Source: Micromonospora zamorensis
Lineage (GTDB): Bacteria; Actinomycetota; Actinomycetes; Mycobacteriales; Micromonosporaceae
Length of the DNA: 64,000 nt
Assembly: GCF_900090275.1 (NCBI RefSeq)
Contig: NZ_LT607755.1
Span: forward strand, 1,674,001 to 1,738,000
Reading direction: 5' to 3'
In this document: positions 1 to 7,150 of the stretch, in pieces
How positions within the stretch are numbered: position 1 is the first letter of the stretch
Layout: every line of letters starts with the position of its first letter
Made by a program: the position numbers and the translations under genes
The notes under the pieces: generated by a model
Told to the model about the DNA's origin: nothing
The model's database searches: none
The model's input: the letters and a program-made list of their open reading frames with translations, nothing else

Positions 1-1
1 C

Positions 2-34
2 GAGGGCGCTCGCTGGGTGGTCACCCTGGACTGA
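2..34 (+). CDS. C-terminal end of an unknown gene (cut by window edge)
   Basis: Only the last ten codons are visible, reading EGARWVVTLD and then TGA. The codons end mostly in G or C, as in neighbouring genes, and the next gene starts 69 bases later on the same strand. The frame is a guess made from codon use and a well-placed stop. No function can be given. Confidence 0.35.
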   Translation, partial: EGARWVVTLD

Positions 35-103
35 GCACGCGGGTCGGCCGGTGCGAGAGTGGGCCGCGCCGCGGGTTGGTGTGGCTGTGGGTCGGGAGGT
101 CGC

Positions 104-1156
104 GTGACGGTGTTCGCCTGTGCGGGCTGCGGTGCCACGCTGAGCGTGCCAATGTCGCGGGTGCCGCTGCCGGTGCACGTCGACCAGCGGTACGGCCACG
201 GGTTGCTCGGCGTGCTGATGGAGCCCCGGACGTACGCCGTGAATCCCGACCCCTTCGGACCACCGTGGCGGCCCTGGGCCGAAGTCGGCGCAGCCGAGGC
301 GGAAGCCTGTGGTGTGTACGCGCCGGTGGGCGCGCTGTCGGGTGGTTCGCGGGGAGCGGCTGTGCTCGCGCCGGGCGATGTGCGGGGGACCGTCTTCATT
401 CCGGCGCGGTCCGGTGGACTCTGCTGCGGACTGGACGGCCGGGACGGCCCTAACCTGGCGTGTGCACAGTGCGGCCGGCCGGTCGCGACCCGCATCGACG
501 ACTGTTCGCTCTGGCAGGCGGTGTGGTTCGACCCAGCGGCGGTCCGCCGCGTCGCCGGCGCTGCCGTCCGGCCTCAGACGGTCGACTGGGAGGCGCTGCG
601 CAGGGACCGGCCGGGCGTACCGCCGGTCGAGCCGCCCGGGCAGTGGCATCCGCTGTGGGAGGCCGCCGTCGGGGCGGCGCTGGCCCGCCTGTTGGCCGTG
701 TCGGCCGGTACCCGGGTAGCTGTTCCGGACGGCCTCGTCGCCGACACGTTCGGCCGCGCGCTCGACGCTCTGCTCCCGCCGGGTCCGCCGGTCAAGACCC
801 TGGCCCTGGCCGGACCGGGCCTGCCCACCGTCAGCACCTCCATCGCCCTCGTCCCGCAACACCCACAGACGGGCGAGCACTGGGCGCCGCCCGTAACGGC
901 GGACGCCGTCCCACTGCCCTGGGACGTCTGGGCGCAATTGGCCTTCCGGCACGACCGGCGGTCCGTCCCAGGAGCCGGCACGATGCCCGCCGACGCCCGC
1001 CGAGACGACCCGTCGCCGCTGACGCCCTTCGGGCTGTTTCGACCCGACGTGGCGGTGTTCCTGTCCACGCTGGCGCGGCTGCGCGAGGTCCGCCAGCCGT
1101 GGCTGCGCGCGATCTACGACCGTGTCACGGGCCATCCGTACGCCGGTCCGTTCTGA
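104..1156 (+). CDS. Hypothetical protein with CxxC zinc-ribbon-like motifs
   Basis: This is a 350-residue protein that I do not recognise as a named family. The GTG at 104 is chosen because GGGAGG lies just upstream (about 93-98). An in-frame start at 59 has no ribosome site. The N-terminus has a CAGC pair (FACAGCGATL) and the middle has CC and CAQC pairs followed by GRPVATRIDDC, so it probably binds one or two structural zinc ions. It has no signal peptide or membrane segment and is likely cytoplasmic. The rest is rich in Pro, Ala and Trp. It stands alone before a PadR gene, and nothing in the context gives a role. Confidence 0.7.
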   Translation: MTVFACAGCGATLSVPMSRVPLPVHVDQRYGHGLLGVLMEPRTYAVNPDPFGPPWRPWAEVGAAEAEACGVYAPVGALSGGSRGAAVLAPGDVRGTVFIPARSGGLCCGLDGRDGPNLACAQCGRPVATRIDDCSLWQAVWFDPAAVRRVAGAAVRPQTVDWEALRRDRPGVPPVEPPGQWHPLWEAAVGAALARLLAVSAGTRVAVPDGLVADTFGRALDALLPPGPPVKTLALAGPGLPTVSTSIALVPQHPQTGEHWAPPVTADAVPLPWDVWAQLAFRHDRRSVPGAGTMPADARRDDPSPLTPFGLFRPDVAVFLSTLARLREVRQPWLRAIYDRVTGHPYAGPF

Positions 1157-1229
1157 CTAGACGATCGGACGTCGTCGAGCAGGACGGGACCCCCAAGCAC
1201 TGCTGATTGGCCCGTTGCGCCCTCCTATA

Positions 1230-1259
1230 CCTAGCACTATTATGCATAGTAGTTCTAGG
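1230..1259. promoter_or_regulatory. 30-bp imperfect palindrome, likely PadR operator
   Basis: The sequence reads CCTAG.ACTA.TATGCATA.TAGT.CTAGG and is symmetrical at 26 of 30 positions around a central TGCA. It lies 29 bases before the PadR start. PadR proteins are dimers that usually bind AT-rich palindromes in their own promoter, so autoregulation is a reasonable inference. The AT content stands out against the surrounding GC-rich DNA. Confidence 0.65.
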
Positions 1260-1288
1260 CTTGGGTTGGGAGAGCGTGGTGAGGTCTC

Positions 1289-1654
1289 GTGAAGGTCGCT
1301 AAGGATCTGGTGGCCGCCTCGGCGACACCGATGGTGCTCGGCATCCTGGCCGAGGGCGAGAGCTACGGCTACGCCATCCTCCGGCGGATCAACGAGTTGT
1401 CCGGGGGCGAGCTGGACTGGACCGAGGGGCTGCTGTACCCGTTGCTGCACCGGCTTGAGCGCCTCGCCTATGTGGAGGCGAGCTGGCAGTCGGCCGTCGG
1501 CGAGCGGAAACGCAAGTACTACAGCATCACCGACAAGGGTCTCGCCGAGCTGGCCGAGCAGCGCCGGCAGTGGGACACCGTCGTGGGCGCGCTCAAGGAG
1601 ATCTGGCATGACCGTGCACCGCTGACGGTGAACCCGCTGGAGGGCCTCGCATGA
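1289..1654 (+). CDS. PadR-family transcriptional regulator
   Basis: This is a 121-residue DNA-binding repressor of the small (PadR-s1) type. Residues about 14-90 form the winged helix, with the typical segment GYAILRRINEL, then LYPLLHRLER and RKYYSITDKGLAEL. A short C-terminal helix completes the dimerisation region. The start is GTG at 1289, following a purine-rich stretch (GGGAGAG). The gene overlaps the next one by 4 bases (ATGA), so the two are translationally coupled. In this arrangement the regulator and a membrane protein usually form an effector-responsive unit. The palindrome just upstream is its probable operator. The family call is firm; the ligand is unknown. Confidence 0.93.
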   Translation: MKVAKDLVAASATPMVLGILAEGESYGYAILRRINELSGGELDWTEGLLYPLLHRLERLAYVEASWQSAVGERKRKYYSITDKGLAELAEQRRQWDTVVGALKEIWHDRAPLTVNPLEGLA

Positions 1655-3027
1655 CGGCACACGACGGGCCGGAGCAGGTGGAAGCGCAGTTCGCGCAGTG
1701 GCGCCAGTACGTGCTCCGTCGCAGGGAGTTGCAACCGTCGGACGCCGACGAGCTCGAAGACCACCTTCGCGGCTCCGTCGACGAGTTGGTCGCGGCGGGC
1801 CTGAGCCCGGATGAGGCGTTCCTGGTCGCGGTGAAGCGGATGGGCAGCCTCGACGACATCTCCCGCGAGTTCGCCCGGGAGCATTCGGAGCGACTGTGGA
1901 AGCAGTTGGTGCTGACCGGCGACTCCGGCAGTCCGGTTACCGGCGCGCGCTCCCGGCGGGACCTGTGGGTCATGTTCGGCTGCGCGGCGGGTGCGGTGGT
2001 GTCCGTCAAGGCGCCGGCGCTGTTCGGGCTGACCTTCGACGACGACGGCTCGTTCTACGCGCGGAACGCCACCCTGTTCGCGCTGCCCTGGCTGGCGGCG
2101 TTCCTGGCTTGGCGACGGCAAGCCCGACCGGCGATGATCGCGGTGCTGGTGGCGCTGTTCGCCCTCGGCGCGGTGGCGGCCAACGCCTATCCCCTGGCGG
2201 ACGACTCGCAATCCGTGGTTGTCAGCGGCGTCCATCTCCCCATCGCCCTGTGGCTCGTGGTCGGTCTGGCCTACGTCGCCGACGACTGGCGCTCGTCTCG
2301 TCGACGCATGGACTTCATCCGCTTCACCGGCGAATGGTTCATCTATTTCGTACTGATGGCCCTCGGTGGTGGCGTGCTCGCCGCGTTCCTGTTCAACACC
2401 TTCGCGGCCATCGGAATCGTCCCGGAGGCGTTCATCTCGCAGTGGCTGCTGCCCTGCGGCGCCGCGGCCGCGGTCGTGGTGGCCGGGTGGTTGGTCGAGG
2501 CCAAGCAGAGTGTCGTCGAGAACATCGCGCCGGTCCTCACCCGGCTGTTCACCCCGCTCTTCACGGCCGCCCTGCTCGCCTTCCTCGTCGCTGTCGTCTG
2601 GACCAGCCACGGCATCGAGGTCGAGCGCGAAGCTCTGATCCTGTTCGACCTGCTGCTCGTCGTGGTGCTGGGGCTGCTGCTCTACTCGCTCTCGGCCCGC
2701 GATCCGCTGGCCCCGCCCGGCCCGTTCGACAAGCTCCAGCTCGCGCTCGTGGTCAGCGCGTTGGCCATCGACGTGCTGGTGTTGTTGGAGATCACCGGAC
2801 GCATCACCGACGAGTACGGCGGAACGCCCAACCGGGCGGCCGCGGTCGGCGAGAACGTCATCCTGCTGGTCAACCTCGCGTGGTCGGCGTGGCTCCTGCT
2901 GGCCTTCATCCGGCGGCGCACACCGTTCGCGGCGCTCGAACGGTGGCAGACCGGCTATCTGCCGGTGTACGCCGCGTGGGCCTGGATCGTGGTCCTCGTC
3001 TTCCCACCGTTGTTCAGCTACGCCTAG
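1651..3027 (+). CDS. Polytopic membrane protein with permease-prefix domain (DUF4153-like)
   Basis: This is a 458-residue membrane protein. Residues 1-80 match the short helical prefix domain found before permeases in PadR operons (ELEDHLRGSVDELVAAGLSPDEAF). About ten hydrophobic segments follow, from residue 110 to the end. The body resembles DUF4153 proteins. It has no ATPase motif and no enzyme motif that I can see. It overlaps the PadR gene by 4 bases and is presumably the regulated target. Its TAG stop (3025-3027) lies exactly on the left end of the inserted TnpB element. The sequence on the far side of the element also restores a TAG, so the protein is probably full length. Confidence 0.85.
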   Translation: MTAHDGPEQVEAQFAQWRQYVLRRRELQPSDADELEDHLRGSVDELVAAGLSPDEAFLVAVKRMGSLDDISREFAREHSERLWKQLVLTGDSGSPVTGARSRRDLWVMFGCAAGAVVSVKAPALFGLTFDDDGSFYARNATLFALPWLAAFLAWRRQARPAMIAVLVALFALGAVAANAYPLADDSQSVVVSGVHLPIALWLVVGLAYVADDWRSSRRRMDFIRFTGEWFIYFVLMALGGGVLAAFLFNTFAAIGIVPEAFISQWLLPCGAAAAVVVAGWLVEAKQSVVENIAPVLTRLFTPLFTAALLAFLVAVVWTSHGIEVEREALILFDLLLVVVLGLLLYSLSARDPLAPPGPFDKLQLALVVSALAIDVLVLLEITGRITDEYGGTPNRAAAVGENVILLVNLAWSAWLLLAFIRRRTPFAALERWQTGYLPVYAAWAWIVVLVFPPLFSYA

Positions 3028-3057
3028 TGCTGTGACCACTAACGTTCACCGGGTTGT
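3024..3057 (+). repeat. Left terminal inverted repeat of the TnpB element
   Basis: It begins CTAGTGCTGTGACCACTAACG and matches the reverse complement of the right end at 31 of 34 bases. The tnpB stop codon (3039-3041) lies inside it. Confidence 0.85.
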
Positions 3058-4454
3058 CGGTGGTGTTGTGGTTCCTCGCCCAGACGTTGTCGGAGCGAGC
3101 GACTCCCCACCGGTAGTGGGGCGGGCCTCAGCCGGCCAACCGACCCTGACACCGCTGGTGGGCGGCGCGGGTCACGCCGGGACAGCCCGGCACCGGGAAG
3201 GTGTCGGCCTGCTCGACGGTGCGTGATGACCGCACCCACGTCGGGTGCGGTGGTGGTGACGCCGCCCGGGGTCCGGGTGGCGATGGTGAACGCCGCGGCA
3301 ACATCACGATGCCCGACGAACCCGCAACTCCTGCACATCATGGTCCGCCCGCGGGGCTTGACCACTCTGCGCCGGCACACCGGGCAGGTCGACGACGTAC
3401 CCCGCTCATCGACCAGATACACGGTGATCCCGGCCAGCTCCGCCTTGTCCTTCAGGACCGCGATCGCCCGGCCGAGTTGCCACTGCCGCAACCGCAGGTT
3501 GTGCCGCCGACCCGCCGGCAGATCGAGGACACCACGCGGGTCACCGACGGTCAGCGTCCCGACCCGGTGCTGCACTGCCCAGCCGATCACGGTCTTCGCG
3601 GCCTCGTGCCCGGCCTGCCGTACCCGACGCCGATGCCGCCCCTCCATCAGCCGAGCCCGCCGGCGGGTCTTGCGCCACCGCCGCGAACCCCGCTGGCCCC
3701 TCTTCGGCGCACGGGCGGCGGTCGCCCGGCGGCGGCCTTTCGTGTCGGCCAGGTGCTGACGGTGCTCGGCGCGGATCGCCCGCCCGGACACCAGCAACAT
3801 CTGCCCGTCACCGGCTGCCACCGCGTACGGGTGAATGATGCCCAGGTCGACCCCGGCGACCCGCCCCCGCTCCGGCTCCTGACCCGCAGGGTAGGTCGCG
3901 ACCGGAAGCTCCGCGGTGACCTCGACCCACAACCGCCCCTGATCGAACACCAGCGTCACTGACCGCACCGCATCATGGGGGTAGGGAACCGCCCGGTCCA
4001 GGCGCACCACCAGCGGCGGGCTCCCGGCCGAGGTCGGCAACCGCAGCCGCTGTTCACTCAGACCGAACGTGCCGTGATACCAGCGGACCGGCATCAACGA
4101 CCGTCGCCGCCGCGGATACCGCACCTCACCATGGCCCGCCCTGCGGCGGGCGGCAGCGCTGAACCACGCATCAGAATAGCGACGCAACACCGACCGGGCG
4201 CCGGTCGAGTCGAGCTCACCGAAAGTGCCCGGACCAGACGCGGCGAGCAGTCGACACAACTCCTGATAGCTCGCGACCGGCCGATCTTGACGACGATGCC
4301 GCCAGCTGTTGTATTCCAATACACACGCCCAAAGATCCCCGGCCGCGCGGAGCAGGCCGAAGCAGCGTTGCCGCTGCGCCCGGGTCAGACGCAGGCCGAC
4401 CCGGGCGGTGCGATGCACCACCCGCGGCGCTCCCGAATCCCTACGTCTGGGCAT
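3039..4454 (-). CDS. tnpB: TnpB RNA-guided nuclease (IS200/IS605 OrfB type), rearranged active site
   Basis: This is a 471-residue TnpB. Numbered from the ATG at 4454, the N-terminal half holds the wedge/REC region. The RuvC-like nuclease follows: Asp203 in GVDLGI, a four-cysteine zinc finger at 357, 360, 374 and 377 (CPVC...CRSC) and Asp384 in GHRDVAA. The place where most TnpB proteins have the RuvC-II glutamate reads TVGDP here, so that Glu is absent. A Glu at 350 in VDERGTSS probably takes over, as described for a subset of TnpB proteins. The last 75 or so residues are Arg/Pro-rich and run into the element end, where the guide (omega) RNA is normally encoded. An in-frame TTG at 4466 is an alternative start. 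TnpB nucleases keep copies of their element by RNA-guided cutting; they are not transposases. Confidence 0.9.
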   Translation of the reverse strand: MPRRRDSGAPRVVHRTARVGLRLTRAQRQRCFGLLRAAGDLWACVLEYNSWRHRRQDRPVASYQELCRLLAASGPGTFGELDSTGARSVLRRYSDAWFSAAARRRAGHGEVRYPRRRRSLMPVRWYHGTFGLSEQRLRLPTSAGSPPLVVRLDRAVPYPHDAVRSVTLVFDQGRLWVEVTAELPVATYPAGQEPERGRVAGVDLGIIHPYAVAAGDGQMLLVSGRAIRAEHRQHLADTKGRRRATAARAPKRGQRGSRRWRKTRRRARLMEGRHRRRVRQAGHEAAKTVIGWAVQHRVGTLTVGDPRGVLDLPAGRRHNLRLRQWQLGRAIAVLKDKAELAGITVYLVDERGTSSTCPVCRRRVVKPRGRTMMCRSCGFVGHRDVAAAFTIATRTPGGVTTTAPDVGAVITHRRAGRHLPGAGLSRRDPRRPPAVSGSVGRLRPAPLPVGSRSLRQRLGEEPQHHRQPGER

Positions 4455-4481
4455 ACCCGAAGCCAACCACGAGGGTCTGAC

Positions 4482-4515
4482 ACAACCCGGCCAACGTTAG
4501 TGGACACAGCACTAG
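4482..4515 (-). repeat. Right terminal inverted repeat of the TnpB element
   Basis: Read on the minus strand it begins CTAGTGCTGTGTCCACTAACG, paired with the left end. Three mismatches separate the two copies. Confidence 0.85.
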
Positions 4516-4540
4516 CCAGGGCCACCGACGCGAGGCGGAA

Positions 4541-4569
4541 GCCGGCCCACCCGCCACGGGTGGGCCGGC
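4541..4569. terminator. GC-rich hairpin terminator
   Basis: Twelve paired bases (4541-4552 with 4558-4569) enclose a 5-base loop. It lies 8 bases past the stop of the SPFH gene on the minus strand. There is no U-tract, as is common in actinobacteria. It may also have ended the PadR operon before the TnpB element was inserted. Confidence 0.7.
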
Positions 4570-4576
4570 CTCTCCG

Positions 4577-5434
4577 TCACTTGCCGGTGACGATGCCCGG
4601 GTTGATGCAGAGCCCCGGGTTGGCGCCGTTCTTCTCGGCGATCTCCAGGCAGCGGGTCACCTTGTCGACCTTCGCGTTGGTCTCGGTGATCTGCTTGGAG
4701 ATCTCGGCGTTCTTGCGGTCCTGCTCCAGGTTGCGGGTCTGCGCCAGCTTGTCCTGGAACGCCTTGATGTTGCCCTCGGTCTTGTCGTCGTGGTTCACCC
4801 GGGTGATGGTCACCGAGAGGATGTCCACGTCGGCGGCGAGCCGGGTTTCCGCGCTGGTCTTGATGTTCGCGGCGAACGGCTTGAGGTCGACGTTGAGGTC
4901 ACCCGTCTGGGCGTCGATCTTCTCCAGCGGGTTGTACGCGGCGAACGCGTCGTTGACAGCGCTGTCGAGCTGCACACCCACCCGCTGGCCCCGGAAGCTG
5001 ACGAAGTCGCCCTTGTAGTCCATGAACTGCTTCGGCGCGTTCTCCGGCTTGACCTGCCACTCGATGAGCACCTCGACACAGGCGTCGGCGAGCGTGCCGG
5101 TGCGCACCCGTACGCAGTTGTTGCCGCCGATGTGGTCGTACTTCTGCCGGCCGGCGTCCCACTCGCCGACCTTCTGCCACGGCGCCACCCACTTGAGGCC
5201 GGAACCGGTCACCTCGCCGGTGGGCTTGCCGAAGCTGGTGACGATGCCCACCGAGCGGATGGGCACCGAGTGGGCGCTGGAGGCGATGCCGACAACCAGG
5301 GTGAGGGCGAGAAAGCCGAGCGCCGCGAGGGCGGCCATCCGCTTCAGCGACCGTGCCGGGGCGACGAGGGCGACGACGGCGGTGACCGCCAGGGCGACGG
5401 CGAAGACGATCGCCATGGTGAAGCCGACGGGCAT
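4577..5434 (-). CDS. SPFH/band-7 domain membrane protein
   Basis: This is a 285-residue member of the stomatin/prohibitin superfamily. Two N-terminal hydrophobic segments (about 5-25 and 33-52) anchor it. They are followed by the SPFH domain (about 57-230), which opens with the usual VGIVTSFGKPTGEVTGSGLKW. A charged helical segment (QDKLAQTRNLEQDRKNAEI) comes near the C-terminus. Such proteins form oligomeric scaffolds in membrane microdomains; the partner here is unknown. Paired cysteines (CVRV...CVEV and CLEI...GLCI) could form disulfides. The ATG at 5434 has an AAGG ribosome site. The gene is monocistronic and ends in a strong hairpin. Confidence 0.88.
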   Translation of the reverse strand: MPVGFTMAIVFAVALAVTAVVALVAPARSLKRMAALAALGFLALTLVVGIASSAHSVPIRSVGIVTSFGKPTGEVTGSGLKWVAPWQKVGEWDAGRQKYDHIGGNNCVRVRTGTLADACVEVLIEWQVKPENAPKQFMDYKGDFVSFRGQRVGVQLDSAVNDAFAAYNPLEKIDAQTGDLNVDLKPFAANIKTSAETRLAADVDILSVTITRVNHDDKTEGNIKAFQDKLAQTRNLEQDRKNAEISKQITETNAKVDKVTRCLEIAEKNGANPGLCINPGIVTGK

Positions 5435-5658
5435 GGGGTGAGGACCTTCCGGTGGGCTGTGTGGATCATCAACCTAGGGGGTCCTGTCAAATCGACGGCA
5501 CGGGGAGGTGGAGTTCGCGCACGTCAATTGCGGGGCGAATATGGATCCCATCGACATGGCTCGACTCGCACGGCCCGCCGTAGGTTTCGTCCACGCGACG
5601 GGCCTGTGACCACGGTCACCGAACCGACCGTCGCGGCGACGGTGCGGAGGATGAGGCG

Positions 5659-6420
5659 ATGGCCGGGCAAGCGCTCCTGTCGGCCCGTGGGCTGACCCGC
5701 GACTTCCGGGGCTTCCGGGCGGTCGACGACGTCGACCTCGACGTCGCGCCGGAGAGTGTGCACGCGCTGGTCGGCCCGAACGGCGCGGGTAAGACCACCC
5801 TGTTCAACCTGCTCACCGGCTTTCTGCGCCCCAGCGCCGGGCGGATCGAGCTGGACGGCCGGGACGTCACCGGCCTGCCCCCGGAGCAGGTGGCCCGGCT
5901 CGGTGTCGCCCGCTCGTTCCAGATCACCAGCCTCTTTCCGCAGCTCTCCGCCCGGGAGCACGTCGCGCTGGCCCTCCAGTCGCCCAGCGGGCTGGGCTGG
6001 CGGTTCTGGCGGTCGGCGAAGCTGATGGGTCGCTACACCGCGCGGGCCGACGAGTTGCTGGCCATGGTGGGGCTGGACGACCTGGCGCAGGCACCGTCCG
6101 AGTCGTTGGCGTACGGGCGCAAGCGGGCCCTGGAACTGGCCATCGCCCTGGCGTTGGACCCGAAGGTGCTGCTGCTCGACGAGCCGACCGCCGGGATGGG
6201 CATGGAGGACGTGGACCGCACCGTCGAGCTGATCAGCACTGTCCGTCAGGGCCGGACCGTGGTGATGGTCGAGCACAACATGAGCGTGGTCGGCCGACTC
6301 GCCGACACCGTCACCGTCCTGCAGGCCGGCAAGGTCCTCGTCGAGGGCCCGTACGAGCAGGTCCGGGCCGACGAGCGCGTGATCACCGCCTACCTGGGAG
6401 CCGCTGATGCTGCGCATTGA
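5659..6420 (+). CDS. livG: Branched-chain amino-acid-type ABC transporter, ATPase LivG
   Basis: This is a 253-residue ATP-binding subunit. Walker A is GPNGAGKTT (about residue 39). The signature region is LAYGRKRALELAIAL, the LivG variant of the ABC signature, and Walker B is VLLLDEPTAG (about residue 171). The C-terminal LivG-type extension (GPYEQVRADERVITAYLG) is present. The ATG at 5659 follows GGAGG by 8 bases. It is the first gene of a five-gene transporter operon and overlaps livF by 14 bases. Having the ATPases first is an uncommon order. The substrate could be branched-chain amino acids, another amino acid or a small amide; sequence alone does not decide. Confidence 0.95.
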   Translation: MAGQALLSARGLTRDFRGFRAVDDVDLDVAPESVHALVGPNGAGKTTLFNLLTGFLRPSAGRIELDGRDVTGLPPEQVARLGVARSFQITSLFPQLSAREHVALALQSPSGLGWRFWRSAKLMGRYTARADELLAMVGLDDLAQAPSESLAYGRKRALELAIALALDPKVLLLDEPTAGMGMEDVDRTVELISTVRQGRTVVMVEHNMSVVGRLADTVTVLQAGKVLVEGPYEQVRADERVITAYLGAADAAH

Positions 6421-7099
6421 GAACCTCTCCGCCTTCTACGGCGAGGCGCAGGTGCTCCGCGACGTCAGCCTCGACGTCGCCGCCGGCGAGGTGGTCACCC
6501 TGGTCGGGCGCAACGGCGCCGGCAAGTCCACCCTGCTGCGCTGCGTCATGGGGCTGCACCCCGGTCAGCACGGCACTGTCGAGCTGGACGGCCGCGACAT
6601 CTCCCGGCTGCCGGCGCACAAACGGGCCCGCCTGGGGCTGGGCTGGGTGCCGGACGACCGGGGCAGCTACGCCACCCTGACCGTCACCGAGAACCTCACC
6701 CTGCCGCCCACTGTGGGCCCCGACCCGTGGCCGCTGGAGCGGGTGTACGAGGCGTTCCCCGCCCTCCACACCCGGCGGGACTCCGCGGCCACCATGCTCT
6801 CCGGCGGCGAGCAGCAGATGCTCGCGCTGGCCCGGGTGCTGCGGATGGGTGCCCGGCTGCTGCTCTGCGACGAGCCCACCGAAGGGCTGTCGCCGCTGCT
6901 GGTGCAGCAGGTCGGTGAGCTGCTGCGCGAGGCCAAGCGGCACGGGGTGACCGTGCTGCTGGTCGAACAGAACCTGCACTTCGCCACGGGTGTCGCCGAC
7001 CGGCACTACCTGCTGGCCGAGGGGCGTGTCGCCGAGGCGATGGACAACTCCGAGGTGCGCTCGCGCGAACGCGAACTGCTCGCGTACCTCGGCATCTGA
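6407..7099 (+). CDS. livF: Branched-chain amino-acid-type ABC transporter, ATPase LivF
   Basis: This is a 230-residue second ATPase that pairs with LivG at the membrane. It has Walker A GRNGAGKST, the signature LSGGEQQML, Walker B LLLCDEPTEG and the H-loop region. Its start lies inside the end of livG, which implies coupled translation. It is shorter than LivG because it lacks the C-terminal extension, which is the normal LivF/LivG distinction. Confidence 0.95.
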   Translation: MLRIENLSAFYGEAQVLRDVSLDVAAGEVVTLVGRNGAGKSTLLRCVMGLHPGQHGTVELDGRDISRLPAHKRARLGLGWVPDDRGSYATLTVTENLTLPPTVGPDPWPLERVYEAFPALHTRRDSAATMLSGGEQQMLALARVLRMGARLLLCDEPTEGLSPLLVQQVGELLREAKRHGVTVLLVEQNLHFATGVADRHYLLAEGRVAEAMDNSEVRSRERELLAYLGI

Positions 7100-7150
7100 A
7101 TTCTCTCAACGACGACCCGCGCGACGACGCGCCGGATGGATGGAGTGGGC

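Larger units (their letters stand above)
3024..4515 (-). mobile_element. TnpB element with terminal inverted repeats, inserted at CTAG
   Basis: The element is about 1.49 kb and carries one gene, tnpB, on the minus strand. Its ends are 34-bp inverted repeats with 31 matches (3024-3057 and 4482-4515). Each outer edge reads CTAG, so the simplest reading is a TA duplication at 3025-3026 and 4513-4514, with the body at 3027-4512. Removing the body and one TA restores a continuous ...GCC-TAG-CCA, which is the stop codon of the upstream gene. TnpB elements of the IS200/IS605 and IS607 groups normally lack such terminal repeats. No tnpA is present, so movement would need help in trans. Confidence 0.85.

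Noticed and set aside
3201..3962. Plus-strand frames inside the TnpB element
   Set aside because: They are antisense to TnpB and are Pro/Arg-rich without motifs, so no second gene (such as tnpA) is present.
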